A stretch of DNA of 64,000 bases from Pseudomonas sp. LD120 (GTDB taxonomy: Bacteria > Pseudomonadota > Gammaproteobacteria > Pseudomonadales > Pseudomonadaceae): the NCBI RefSeq assembly GCF_009861525.1, contig NZ_WVHL01000005.1:2604001-2668000 (forward strand), given 5' to 3'. A program made the translations under genes and the position numbers. Below the pieces are notes generated by a model. That model worked only from the letters and a program-made list of their open reading frames with translations, searched no databases and was not told the DNA's origin. Each line of letters opens with the position of its first letter. Position 1 is the stretch's first letter. Below are positions 25,276 to 34,632 of the stretch, one piece after another.

Positions 25276-28200
25276 ATGGACGTTCAACAGTTCGCCTTCC
25301 TTGCGCGCCAACCTTCTGCATCCCTGAAAAGCCGCTCCCACTTTATGGGCTTGCCCAAACGCGGGTTGGCGTTTGTTTTGGCGAACGTCATGTTCTGGCA
25401 ACCGTTGCTGGTGCAGGCGGATGGCATTGTAGTCAGCGCACCGGGCACCAGCCTGGGCCAGGCGGCGAATGGCGTGCCTATCGTCAACATCAGTGCACCC
25501 AATGGCAGCGGGCTGTCGCACAACCAGTTCAGCGATTACAACGTTGGCCAACAGGGAGTGATCCTCAACAACGCCACCAGCCGCACTCAGTCCACGCAGT
25601 TGGGCGGGATCATCCTCGGCAACCAGAACCTCAATGGTACGGCCGCCAGGGTGATCCTCAACGAGGTCAACGGCGGTAGCCCCAGCCAACTGCGCGGTTT
25701 TACCGAAGTGGCGGGGCAGTCGGCCCATGTGATCGTGGCCAACCCGTATGGCATTACCTGCAACGGCTGCGGCTTTATCAACACCCCGCAAGCGACGTTG
25801 ACCACCGGCAAGCCTGTGCTCGAAAACGGCCAGCTTCAACGGTATCAGGTGGACCAGGGCAGCGTTGCTATTGAAGGGGCCGGGCTCAATGCCAACAACA
25901 TCGACCGCTTCGAGATCATCACCCGCTCAGCCAAGCTCAATGCCGAAATTCAGGCCAAGAACCTGACAATCATTGCCGGCGCCAATGATGTTGATGCCAA
26001 GACCCTGAACGCGACTGCGCGTGCCATCGATCCGGCGACTGCCCCTCAACTGGCCATCGACTCCTCGGCCCTGGGCGGCATGTACGCCGGGGCGATCAAG
26101 CTGGTCAGCAGTGAAGCCGGTGTTGGCGTAAAGCTTGACGGCAACATGCTCGCCAGTGGCGGCGATATGCAGTTGGATGCCAATGGTCACTTGAGCCTGG
26201 CGCAGGCCACGGCGGCACAAGCGGTTGTCATCAATGCCAAGAGCCTGGATGCCCTGGGCGCGGTCTATGCCGGTACCCGTGTCGACGCAACCACCCAAGG
26301 CACACTGACCAACCGCCATTCCATCGCCGCTCGGGACAGCGTCAAGCTGACCAGCGACGGCCAGCTCAACAACCTTGGCTTGATCGAGGCCGGTGTCACC
26401 CCGCAGAGCACCCGCAACCAAACCGGTGATGTGACCCTCACCGCCAAGAACATCGACAACCGTGGCCAGAGCGTCGTCGCCAGTCGCGACCTCAAGGCTA
26501 CCGTCAGCGAGACCCTCGACAACCGCGCCGGCACGCTGTCGGCGAACGCCGGGATGAACCTCAACGCCCAGGACATCGACAATCGCGGCGGCACCCTGAC
26601 CAGCCAGGGCACGCTCAAAACTACCCTCGGTGGTCAGCTCGATAACCGCGACAACGGTACCCTCGCCAGCGCCGGTGAGCAGACCCTGAAAGCGGCAGCG
26701 GTGAACAACACCAACGGGGTCATCAGCAGCCAGGATACCCTTGGCCTGGACGTGGCCAGCCTCGATAACAGCGGCGCTAAGATCACCGCCAAAAGCACGT
26801 TGACCCTGGAAGGCACCACCGTCGACAACGCTAAGGGGCAGATCACCAGTCAGGGTGACATCCTCGCCACCGCCAAAGTCTTCAACCAGCAAGGCGGCAA
26901 ACTGATCAGCCAAGGCCAGCTCAGCCTGACCGCTGACACGATCGACAACAGCCTCGACGGCTACATCGCCTCCGTCAATGCCATGGGCCTCACTGCCCAT
27001 CAGCAACTGATCAACACCGCTAAAGGCATCATCAGCACCCAGCAGGGCCTGACAATCAACGGCGGTGCGGTGGACAACACCACGGGCAGCCTGCTCAGCC
27101 AGAGCGGCATCACCGCGACCTTGGGCGCAGGGCTGAATAACCAAGATGGCAGCGTCATCACCCAGACCGAAAACCTCACCATCGAAGCCCACAACGTTGA
27201 TAACCGTGGCGGTGTATTGGCCAGTGTCGGAGGCAAGCTCAAGGCCACTTCGGCGACCGTGCTGGATAACGGAAAATCGCTCACCGCCGCTGACGAAGCG
27301 GGGCTGATCCAGGCTCAGTCGATCAACCTGGGCGCGCAACAATCGCTACTGAACAACGGCGGCCAGATTGCTGCCCTGAGCGGCGATACCCAAATCACCA
27401 GCACGATCCTCGACAACCAGAACGGTGCATTGCTGGCCAAGCAAGCCCTGAACGTACGCGCCACCCATCTCAACAACAGCCAAGGCCGAGCCGCCGCAGA
27501 TGCCATCGATTTTGGCCTGACCGGCGAACTGAACAATCAATCTGGCCTGGTCGAAGGCACCAGCGCTTTGCTGATCGACGCCGCGTCCATCAATAACCAG
27601 AACGGCAAACTGCGCTCCCTCGGTCAACAAGGCACCGCCAGCGTAGCCAGCGCGCAGTTGCTGGATAATCAGAGCGGCATGATCGAAGCCGCCAACCATG
27701 ACGTGTCCCTGCGCATGGCCAGCTTCAAGAACACCGACGGCAATGTCCGTCACGTCGGCACAGGCACTTTTGCGGTCGATCTGGCGAAGTTCAGCAACAT
27801 CGGCGGAAGCGTCGCCACTGCCGGCACGCTGACCGTCGACGCCGCCACCTGGGACAACAGCACGGATGTTCAGGCTGATGTGCTGAACGTCACCGTAGGC
27901 CAACTCAACCAGGCAGCCACCGGCAAACTAGCCGCCAGCCAAAGCTTCACCGGCAAGGGCGACAGCTGGACCAATGCCGGACGCATCACCAGCGGCGGAG
28001 CGTTCTCCCTGACCGCTGCCAATGTCACCAACACCGGCACCCTCGGCGGCGCCGGCAAGGTTGATCTGAACGCCGAAGCTGTGCGCAACGATCACGGCCT
28101 GATCTTCAGCGGCTCCGACATGGCGCTGCGCTTCAAGAACCTGACCAACTACTACGCCGACATCTACAGCCTCGGCGGCCTGAGCATGATGGCCCGCGAC

Positions 28201-31200
28201 GGTGTGGCTCGCAGTGCGTCACTGGAAAACATCTCCAGCCATATCGAAGCCGCCAACGATGTGCTGGTGCGCAGCGACAGCGTAATCAACCGCAAGGACG
28301 TATTCAGCACTGTTGACCAATTGGTGTCGGGCAGCCTGAGTGTGAGGTGCTACGACTGCAGTGGTGACCACCACAACGTCGATTACATTGCCAACGAAGT
28401 CTCCAAAAGTGTGGTGGCGACAGATTCGGCCAGCTCATCTATCCAAAGTGGAGCCAAGTTGACCGTCGAAGGGTCCAGCGTGCTGAACAAGTACAGCACC
28501 ATGGCCTCGGGCGCTGATCTGCTGATCACCGCCGACAACTTCGCCAACATCGGCGCAACCACTGGCACCAGCACACGCACGCGTACCTGGAACACGGGGC
28601 GCGTTACCGACGGTACGGATGAGCGCTTCCGCGCCAACTGGATCTACCCCTACAACGCCCAGCCCAACCCCAAGGTATTGCCGGTGGGCGCGCTCAACTC
28701 TTTCAACCTGGTGGGCGACACCACCACCGTGACCCCGGGCGATCCCATTGCCTCGGTGATTCAAGCGGGCGGCAACATCAGCATCCAGGCGACCCAGCAG
28801 CTGGAAAACAGCAGCATCGTCCAGTTCACGCCGCCGACGCCCGTCGCGGACAAGGGCGGCGCCACGACCGTGACCAAGCCCGCCGTGGTGGTGCTGAACC
28901 CGCAACTGCCACCGGACCTGGCACAGCAACAAGTCAACCCGACCACCATGCCGGGCTTCGCTCTGCCCAGTGGTACGAACGGGTTGTTTCACGTGGTCGA
29001 CAGCGCCGCTGTTGCCAAAAACAGCCAGGATCTGAGCCAAGCCAACATCCAGGGCTCGGACGCCAGCCGTGTGTTCGTCGGCCCCAAATACCTGGTCGAA
29101 ACCAACTCCGCCTTCACCGATCTCAAGCAGTTCATGAGCTCGGACTACCTGCTGGGCAAGCTGGGCTACGACCCTGAAACCAGCTGGAAGCGCCTGGGTG
29201 ATGGCCTCTATGAACAACGCCTGATTCAACAAGCCGTCACCGCGCGCACAGGTCAGCGCTTTATCGCCGGCCAGACCACCGACGAAGGCATGTTCAAGTA
29301 CCTGATGAACAACGCCATCGCCAGCAAGGAGCAACTCAACCTATCCGTTGGCGTGACCTTGACCTCGCAGCAAGTCGCCGCACTGACCCATGACATCGTC
29401 TGGATGGAAGACCAGGTGATCAATGGCCAGCACGTGCTGGTCCCCGTGCTGTACATGGCCCAGGCGAACAACCGCCTGACGGCGGATGGGGCGTTGATTC
29501 AGGGCAAGGACGTCACCTTGATTGCCGGTGCGAATTTGAAGAACTCCGGCACGTTGCGCGCCAGTGAAAACCTTTCGGCAGCGGCGGGGAACAACCTCGT
29601 CAATACGCGGCTCGCGCAGGCCGGTGAAAAGCTGAAGCTGGTGGCGGGCAAGGACCTGGTGAACATGCAAGGCGGCATCCTCAAGGGTAAGGATGTTGAC
29701 CTGAGCACCTTGACTGGGGATATCCGCAATGACCGGACCATCACCACGATTGAACACAGTGGGAAGGGCTTCAGCTCCAAGACGGCAGTCGTCGATAGCG
29801 CCGCGCGGGTTGAGGCCGAGAACAACCTGACGATGCATGCAGCGCGGGATTTGCTGAATGTCGGCGGGGCCATTACCGCAGGCAAGAACGCTGAGCTGAG
29901 CGCGGATAACGACGTGGTGATTGCGGCGGCTCGCGAAGAAACCGGCTCGATGCGCCAGGACAAACGGCATTTCTGGGCACAAAGCCAGACGGTGCAGCAT
30001 GCCAGTGAGATCAAGGTCGGCGGGGATCTTGATGTTGTGGCGACGAACGATTTGACGATGGTTGCCAGCCATGTCAAGGCAGGCGGCGACGTCAATTTAT
30101 CGGGCAAGGATGTGAGCCTCCTTGCGGCTGCCAACGAAGAATCAAGTGAGTACCGCTATAAGCGCAGCGGCAAGAAGATCAAGCAGGAAGAAGACCATGT
30201 TCGCCAGCAGGGCACGACGATTGAGGCCGGTGGTGATGTAAACGTTGCGGCGCTGCAAGACCTGACGATGGTCGCCAGCAAAATCAACGCCGGTAACGAG
30301 GCCTATCTGGTGGCCGGTAAGCAGTTGAATTTGATGGCTGAGCTCAACCGCGACTACTCCCTCTACGACATGAGCAAAAAAGGCAGTTGGGGGAGCAACG
30401 CGGCGAAACGCGATGAAGTGACGCAGCACACTAACGTCGGCAGTGAAATCAAGACGGGCGGCGATCTCACGCTCAAGAGCGGCGGCGATCAGCGTTACCA
30501 AGTGGCAACCCTGGACAGCGGTAAGGACCTGACGCTGGAGAGCGGTGGCCGCATCGTGTTCGAGGGCGTGAAGGACTTCCACGACGAGAGCCATACCAAG
30601 AGCAAGGGCGATTTGGCTTGGTACAAGATGAAGGGCGAAGGGAAGACCGATGAGACCCTTCGACAAAGCGCCCTGATCGCTCAAGGCAAGCTGGTGATCA
30701 AGGCTGCCGAAGGCATTCGTATCGATATCAAGCAGGTCGATCAACAGAGTGTTAGCCAAACCATCGATGCGATGGTGCAAGCGGACCCCAGCCTGGCCTG
30801 GATGAAACAGGCGCAGGCCCGTGGTGATATCGATTGGCGCCAGGTAAAGGAAATTCACGACAGCTTCAAGTATGAGTCCTCTGGCCTCGGCGCCGGCGCC
30901 AAGATTGCCATCGCTATTCTGATGTCTTTCATCCTCGGCCCCGCTGGTTTGGGGTTGAGTGGGTCAAACCTGGCTGTTGCTGCCAGCCTGAGCACGACCG
31001 CGGTCACTAGCACCATTGATAACAAGGGCAACCTAGGGCTGGCGGTGAAAGATACGTTCAGTACGGGGAGTCTGAAGAACGCTGCGATTGCGGGTTTTAC
31101 GGCTGGTTTCCTGGATTATGCGGACAAAAATTGGTTTACGGCAGCAGAGGGTACCAGTACCGCTACGCAGGGAATTCAACCTGCCGATGGTTCAACGTTA

Positions 31201-32415
31201 AGCACAACCAGCTCTTCCAAAGATATTTTCCGTTGGAGCAACGCAACGGATGCGGCAACTCGCACCGTAGGGCGAGCGCTAATTGCTAGTGGCGTTTCCT
31301 CTGCCATTGGTGGCGGCAGTTTCGGTAGTAACTTCAACGCCGCCCTGATGGGGGAGGCGGGCAATATGGCCATGGCCACGGGCTTTAACTGGGTCGGAGA
31401 CCAAATCACCTTTCCAAATGGAGGCGTTCAAAAGATTGCTGCCCACGCAATCATGGGTGGCCTATTGGCAGAGCTGACAGGGAGTGACTTCAAGACCGGT
31501 GCAGCCGCTGCTGGCCTGAACGAAGCCTTGATTAATGTCATGGCCGATATGGCCGGCAAGAATGAAGAGTTGCATCTTGTCTTTTCCCAACTGACCGGAT
31601 TGGTTGGAGCTGCTGCTGTTGGGGGTGATCTTAATACCGGTGCGGTAATTGCACAGAAAGCGACTACCTTCAACTACCTATTTCATGAGGAGCTCCTTGA
31701 GAAAGAACGCAAGCTTAATGCGTGTGCTTCTGAAGATGAATGCCAAGGGGTGCGAGAGTATTACGACAAGTTGGATGTTGCCCGTAATAAGGCGTTTCCA
31801 GATTTATGCCGCAATAATCCAACCATGTGCGAGCAGATTTATGAAAGGCTCAGGGATGAGACTGCCTCTAATTGGGAGTTGGCGGAGACTATAAGAAAGT
31901 CGGGTGCGAAAGATCAGTTTGGACGTTCCATTGCGCACCTGGCCACAATGGAAAGAAATCAACAAGCCATCTATTTAAATATTTCGGAAGGTGTTCGGTC
32001 GACGGATGGTAACCTTGCAGCCGCTGCTGCGGACTTTGCGATGGGGGGACTGAGTCCTGGGGCGGATATCTTCTCATCGACAGTCGGTAAACCTGGAGCT
32101 GTTGGAACCGGAATAAAAAATGGAATTGTTGAAGATGTAGGAAAGAGCAAGGGGATTCAGAACGTATACGACTCAATTCGTAAAGCTCCTCAGTTTCCTG
32201 ACGGCTTTAGGGAGCGTGCAGGCTCAACAACCAAAAACGTGGTAAATAATAGTAAGCTGCTCAGTGATCTTCGCCAAGTGGAAGCAGGAAAGTGGACTAA
32301 AATTTATAAGGATGGTTATGATTCGGTCGGAAATAAAGTATCGATTCATTATTTTCAAAGTGAAAGTGGAAAAGTTTTTAATGTGAAGACGAAACCAGAG
32401 TGGAGTAACTATTGA
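25276..32415 (+). CDS. cdiA: CdiA-type filamentous haemagglutinin / contact-dependent inhibition toxin
   Basis: 2379 residues. The start MDVQQFAFLARQPSASLKSR and the hydrophobic signal (to about residue 48) are typical of Pseudomonas TpsA proteins. The TPS secretion domain (about 49-300) has GNQNLNG (115-121) and NPYGI (156-160). Long runs of FHA repeats follow (many 'LDNRGG/DNSGA' units), and a hydrophobic stretch lies near 1870-1900. The end of the protein, encoded in AT-rich DNA after about 31.6 kb, carries the variable toxin; its last ~65 residues (GKWTKIYKDGYDSVGNKVSIHYF) form a compact domain whose family I cannot name. Its partner cdiB is broken, so export is doubtful. Confidence 0.9.
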   Translation: MDVQQFAFLARQPSASLKSRSHFMGLPKRGLAFVLANVMFWQPLLVQADGIVVSAPGTSLGQAANGVPIVNISAPNGSGLSHNQFSDYNVGQQGVILNNATSRTQSTQLGGIILGNQNLNGTAARVILNEVNGGSPSQLRGFTEVAGQSAHVIVANPYGITCNGCGFINTPQATLTTGKPVLENGQLQRYQVDQGSVAIEGAGLNANNIDRFEIITRSAKLNAEIQAKNLTIIAGANDVDAKTLNATARAIDPATAPQLAIDSSALGGMYAGAIKLVSSEAGVGVKLDGNMLASGGDMQLDANGHLSLAQATAAQAVVINAKSLDALGAVYAGTRVDATTQGTLTNRHSIAARDSVKLTSDGQLNNLGLIEAGVTPQSTRNQTGDVTLTAKNIDNRGQSVVASRDLKATVSETLDNRAGTLSANAGMNLNAQDIDNRGGTLTSQGTLKTTLGGQLDNRDNGTLASAGEQTLKAAAVNNTNGVISSQDTLGLDVASLDNSGAKITAKSTLTLEGTTVDNAKGQITSQGDILATAKVFNQQGGKLISQGQLSLTADTIDNSLDGYIASVNAMGLTAHQQLINTAKGIISTQQGLTINGGAVDNTTGSLLSQSGITATLGAGLNNQDGSVITQTENLTIEAHNVDNRGGVLASVGGKLKATSATVLDNGKSLTAADEAGLIQAQSINLGAQQSLLNNGGQIAALSGDTQITSTILDNQNGALLAKQALNVRATHLNNSQGRAAADAIDFGLTGELNNQSGLVEGTSALLIDAASINNQNGKLRSLGQQGTASVASAQLLDNQSGMIEAANHDVSLRMASFKNTDGNVRHVGTGTFAVDLAKFSNIGGSVATAGTLTVDAATWDNSTDVQADVLNVTVGQLNQAATGKLAASQSFTGKGDSWTNAGRITSGGAFSLTAANVTNTGTLGGAGKVDLNAEAVRNDHGLIFSGSDMALRFKNLTNYYADIYSLGGLSMMARDGVARSASLENISSHIEAANDVLVRSDSVINRKDVFSTVDQLVSGSLSVRCYDCSGDHHNVDYIANEVSKSVVATDSASSSIQSGAKLTVEGSSVLNKYSTMASGADLLITADNFANIGATTGTSTRTRTWNTGRVTDGTDERFRANWIYPYNAQPNPKVLPVGALNSFNLVGDTTTVTPGDPIASVIQAGGNISIQATQQLENSSIVQFTPPTPVADKGGATTVTKPAVVVLNPQLPPDLAQQQVNPTTMPGFALPSGTNGLFHVVDSAAVAKNSQDLSQANIQGSDASRVFVGPKYLVETNSAFTDLKQFMSSDYLLGKLGYDPETSWKRLGDGLYEQRLIQQAVTARTGQRFIAGQTTDEGMFKYLMNNAIASKEQLNLSVGVTLTSQQVAALTHDIVWMEDQVINGQHVLVPVLYMAQANNRLTADGALIQGKDVTLIAGANLKNSGTLRASENLSAAAGNNLVNTRLAQAGEKLKLVAGKDLVNMQGGILKGKDVDLSTLTGDIRNDRTITTIEHSGKGFSSKTAVVDSAARVEAENNLTMHAARDLLNVGGAITAGKNAELSADNDVVIAAAREETGSMRQDKRHFWAQSQTVQHASEIKVGGDLDVVATNDLTMVASHVKAGGDVNLSGKDVSLLAAANEESSEYRYKRSGKKIKQEEDHVRQQGTTIEAGGDVNVAALQDLTMVASKINAGNEAYLVAGKQLNLMAELNRDYSLYDMSKKGSWGSNAAKRDEVTQHTNVGSEIKTGGDLTLKSGGDQRYQVATLDSGKDLTLESGGRIVFEGVKDFHDESHTKSKGDLAWYKMKGEGKTDETLRQSALIAQGKLVIKAAEGIRIDIKQVDQQSVSQTIDAMVQADPSLAWMKQAQARGDIDWRQVKEIHDSFKYESSGLGAGAKIAIAILMSFILGPAGLGLSGSNLAVAASLSTTAVTSTIDNKGNLGLAVKDTFSTGSLKNAAIAGFTAGFLDYADKNWFTAAEGTSTATQGIQPADGSTLSTTSSSKDIFRWSNATDAATRTVGRALIASGVSSAIGGGSFGSNFNAALMGEAGNMAMATGFNWVGDQITFPNGGVQKIAAHAIMGGLLAELTGSDFKTGAAAAGLNEALINVMADMAGKNEELHLVFSQLTGLVGAAAVGGDLNTGAVIAQKATTFNYLFHEELLEKERKLNACASEDECQGVREYYDKLDVARNKAFPDLCRNNPTMCEQIYERLRDETASNWELAETIRKSGAKDQFGRSIAHLATMERNQQAIYLNISEGVRSTDGNLAAAAADFAMGGLSPGADIFSSTVGKPGAVGTGIKNGIVEDVGKSKGIQNVYDSIRKAPQFPDGFRERAGSTTKNVVNNSKLLSDLRQVEAGKWTKIYKDGYDSVGNKVSIHYFQSESGKVFNVKTKPEWSNY

Positions 32416-32762
32416 TGCAGAGTCCAGTGCTGGTGGTTGAGTTGTATGAGCCCGAAGAGGCTGCTAGATTCTTAGCTGTTGCATCCATAGGTTTGTTGAA
32501 GGCCGTGGGTGATAAAATTATGACGATTGCCGAAGCTGAACGTCTTTTGTTTACACCGAGAACTGTAAGGGTGTTAGGGGAAAAGGGAATTTCTCCAAAG
32601 CTATGTGAGCTTGTTATGGATTGTTGTGAGTTGGATGATGTCTTGGATTTGCTACCTTTAGAATTTGATGTCGAATTAAACAAAATGATTGATCGGTTTT
32701 CTGATTATATAGCTAGTACTGTATCGCAAGATCCGTATGCCGCACATGCAAGATTAAAGTGA
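32415..32762 (+). CDS. cdiI: CdiI-type immunity protein, DUF3969 family
   Basis: 115 residues. Its ATG overlaps the cdiA stop (TGATG), as usual for CdiA/CdiI pairs. The sequence (FLAVASIGLLKAVGDKIMTIAEAERLLFTPRTVRVL...LCELVMDCCELDDVLDLLP) matches the pattern I recall for DUF3969. Low GC content matches the cdiA tip, so the two were probably acquired together. Confidence 0.75.
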   Translation: MQSPVLVVELYEPEEAARFLAVASIGLLKAVGDKIMTIAEAERLLFTPRTVRVLGEKGISPKLCELVMDCCELDDVLDLLPLEFDVELNKMIDRFSDYIASTVSQDPYAAHARLK

Positions 32763-32818
32763 GGGTAGGAGAGGCGCTAAAACTCTTAATGAGGTCTCAG
32801 CCAGGCCTCCTGAGAACG

Positions 32819-32847
32819 GCAGTTGTAAATCAGCGATTTATAACTGC
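32819..32847. other. Long stem-loop downstream of cdiI
   Basis: GCAGTTGTAAATC (32819-32831) pairs with GATTTATAACTGC (32835-32847) with one mismatch and a 3-base loop. No T run follows, so it is not a standard terminator. It may stabilise the cdi transcript end or mark a recombination site. Confidence 0.7.
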
Positions 32848-32925
32848 TGCCGAATGCACCGAACCCTCACCATTTCAACCAGAGCCCTTAACCGCCCTGC
32901 AAGACCTTCAAAGCAGCCTGAGCTA

Positions 32926-32944
32926 AAAAGCCCGATCGGCTTTT
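32926..32944. terminator. Rho-independent terminator after the cdi operon
   Basis: AAAAGCC-CGATC-GGCTTTT is a perfect 7-bp A/T-sided stem at 32926-32944 that could work in both directions. It lies between cdiI and the next small gene. Confidence 0.7.
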
Positions 32945-33045
32945 GGGACAAAGGAAGGCCTGCGGAATATCATTCCTATCCGCACACGCATACCTACGAA
33001 TAGGTTCCTGGCTATGGATCCGAGGGAAAGGGACGAGAATAAGTA

Positions 33046-33369
33046 ATGATTGAAGTTCCGCAATTGAATGAGTTGCTTGTCGCTCACAACTGCTTGCGTG
33101 CGATTAGTATTCAGTTGAACGAAGATGGGGTGGCTTATGATTTATCTCTATCGATTTCGGTCTCTGAAAAGGCAGGGGCTGATGTCGTGTGTATCAGATT
33201 TATTGATATCAGCCATTTTGCGTCCCGTGATATTGGCGGCGGATTGACTCAGTTGATACATATGAGCGTGAGTCAGTTGGATGCGGGTTTTGACAGGATG
33301 CGTTATCAGTTGGTCGATCTTGAAGATAATAAGTTGTCATTTTACTTCTCATCATTTTCGGTTGAGTAG
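33046..33369 (+). CDS. Small orphan protein downstream of the CDI locus, possible orphan immunity
   Basis: 107 residues, AT-rich, no signal peptide. It begins MIEVPQLNELLVAHNCLRAISIQL and ends KLSFYFSSFSVE. It sits just past the cdi terminator, where orphan toxin/immunity modules are usually stored. No toxin frame of useful length precedes it. No family is recognised. Confidence 0.55.
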   Translation: MIEVPQLNELLVAHNCLRAISIQLNEDGVAYDLSLSISVSEKAGADVVCIRFIDISHFASRDIGGGLTQLIHMSVSQLDAGFDRMRYQLVDLEDNKLSFYFSSFSVE

Positions 33370-33419
33370 AGGGTGCAAAAGAGAGCTAGCCCGTGGTTGG
33401 AGCTGGGGTGCAACTGGTC

Positions 33420-33451
33420 GTCTCAATGCAGTCAGGTGATGCAGCCATTTG
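33420..33451. repeat. 32-bp repeat, copy 1
   Basis: The 32 bases beginning GTCTCAATGCAGTCAGG are identical to 36546-36577. Looser similarity extends about 25 bases upstream in both copies (GGTTGG...GCAAC). Different REP-like elements follow each copy. Confidence 0.9.
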
Positions 33452-33465
33452 GCAGGCCACACCCC

Positions 33466-33495
33466 CTGTGGCGAGGGAGCTTGCTCCCGCTGGGT
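33466..33495. repeat. REP-like palindrome
   Basis: TGTGGCGAGGGAGCTTGCTC followed by CCGCTGGG; the hairpin is GGGAGC-TT-GCTCCC at 33475-33488. It is a REP type common in fluorescent pseudomonads; an opposite-facing copy lies at 43998-44021. Confidence 0.8.
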
Positions 33496-33550
33496 TGCGC
33501 AGCAACCCCAACCGGCCTCATTCCGCTTGGCCTGCTCTCTGCAGCCGCTT

Positions 33551-33952
33551 TCAGCGCCCGAGCTTTTCCAGTGCGGCATCGGCCAGGAAGGACGACCGGC
33601 TCTTGATGTTGTGCTCGCGGACGAAGCGGTCGATTTGCTGGATGACATAACCCGGCAGGGTCACGTTGACCTTCTCGGTCTTGCCCAGGTAAGGCGCGAT
33701 ATCGATATCCAGCATGCCCCAGCCCATGCCCTCGAAATCGGGGTTGGCGCGGTGCTTGCCGGTGGGAGAGGGCAGGGGTAAGGCGTGCCCCGCTCGGGCC
33801 AGCTCTTCGAGCATGACGTGGGCAATCTCGATGGCCGCGCCGTAGGCGCTCTCGAAGCTGTCGCCCGCGGTGACAGCACCGGGAATATCAGGAATCTGGA
33901 TGCCGGTGGCGGTGTGTTCGTCGCCCCATTCGATGCAGATGGGATATTGCAC
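33551..33952 (-). CDS. hicB: HicB-family antitoxin
   Basis: 133 residues with a GTG start at 33952 and GAGGAG 6 bases upstream. The N-terminal partial RNase-H-like HicB domain (YPICIEWGDEHTATGIQIPDIPG...AGDSFESAY) and a C-terminal ribbon-helix-helix (VNVTLPGYVIQQIDRFVREHNIKSRSSFLADAAL) are both complete. It should bind DNA and, with HicA, form a toxin-antitoxin complex. The partner toxin upstream is only a remnant, so this is probably an orphan antitoxin. Confidence 0.88.
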   Translation of the reverse strand: MQYPICIEWGDEHTATGIQIPDIPGAVTAGDSFESAYGAAIEIAHVMLEELARAGHALPLPSPTGKHRANPDFEGMGWGMLDIDIAPYLGKTEKVNVTLPGYVIQQIDRFVREHNIKSRSSFLADAALEKLGR

Positions 33953-33960
33953 GGGGATCT

Positions 33961-34065
33961 CCTCAATAGGTGTGAAGGTGGCGGGAGCTGGATCAGTTCA
34001 GCCAGTTTTCTGATGGCCTTGATCGTGCCCCGTGGCAGATCCTTCTTCGGGTGAGGCACCGCAAA
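33961..34065 (-). pseudogene. hicA: hicA toxin remnant
   Basis: Reading leftwards from about 34065 gives VPHPKKDLPRGTIKAIRKLAEL, the conserved C-terminal half of HicA mRNA interferases. The N-terminal half with the catalytic histidine is missing, replaced by DNA that matches the leader element found at 39.5 kb. The frame also lacks a stop and runs into hicB in another frame. The toxin cannot be functional. Confidence 0.75.
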
Positions 34066-34197
34066 GGCGACTGCAAAGGTGTTGTGGACGCTGATGCGAC
34101 CGACCAAGGTCGTCGCGGATGTTACTGCGAAGGGGAACTACCGGGGCGGGGTTCGGCAACGGTGGATTGGAGGTGATGTTTGAGTGGGGTGTGTCTT
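34056..34197 (-). repeat. Degenerate second copy of the 39.5-kb leader/promoter element
   Basis: This ~140-bp stretch aligns with 39513-39672. Shared blocks include GGACGCTGATGCG, CCAAGGTCGT, a GCGGAT...GCGA hairpin and TTGGAGG-GATGTTTGAGTGG. The -10 box (TATAGT in the other copy) has become GGTAGT and the terminator arms are degraded. It is fused to the hicA remnant. Confidence 0.8.
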
Positions 34198-34239
34198 AAG
34201 CGATCCACAAACTCAGCTGTTTTATGAAGTGGGAAGACG

Positions 34240-34500
34240 TCAGGTATTCGAGTCTGATACCTGCCCCGCATGCGTCCTTGACCCGAGCAACCGGTCGGCT
34301 AGGTGCCGACCTCGCTCCAGTCCTTGCGCCGTCAACCAGATGGATTTGTTTGTGTTAACTGGATCACTGATGAAACCCTGTTCATGCAGTCGATTCATGA
34401 TCTGGAAGTCGAACCCTTACCACGCATTACCTTGCTCGGAGCTGTAGGCTGCCAACAGGGCAAGCACTGCGTCTTCGATCAGCCTATCGTCGTATTCCAT
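34240..34500 (-). pseudogene. DUF6429-family gene with one frameshift
   Basis: From ATG 34500 (GGAG upstream) the frame reads MEYDDRLIEDAVLALLAAYSSEQGNAW and stops at a TAA. One base further on, a new frame continues GFDFQIMNRLHEQGFISDP...LTAQGLERGRHLADRLLG to the stop at 34240. Together they match the short protein family DUF6429 as I recall it. A single extra T in TGGTAAGGG (expected TGGAAGGG) explains the break. Confidence 0.72.
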
Positions 34501-34632
34501 GGCTGTTACTCCGCTTCTGTTCTTCAAACGCTCGGAAAATCCCCGCCATTCTCAAGATAGCGGGCTTCTTCGGCCAGACAGGACTAAGGCGGCGTACGTG
34601 CGGCGGTGGGTATTTTCAAGCCGCACTGCGCT

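Noticed and set aside
32842..32998. Short frame ending SPIGFWDKGRPAEYHSYPHTHTYE, which looks like an orphan toxin end
   Set aside because: It runs through the terminator hairpin, has no start or ribosome site, and the upstream part looks random. Kept only as a possibility of a decayed orphan toxin.
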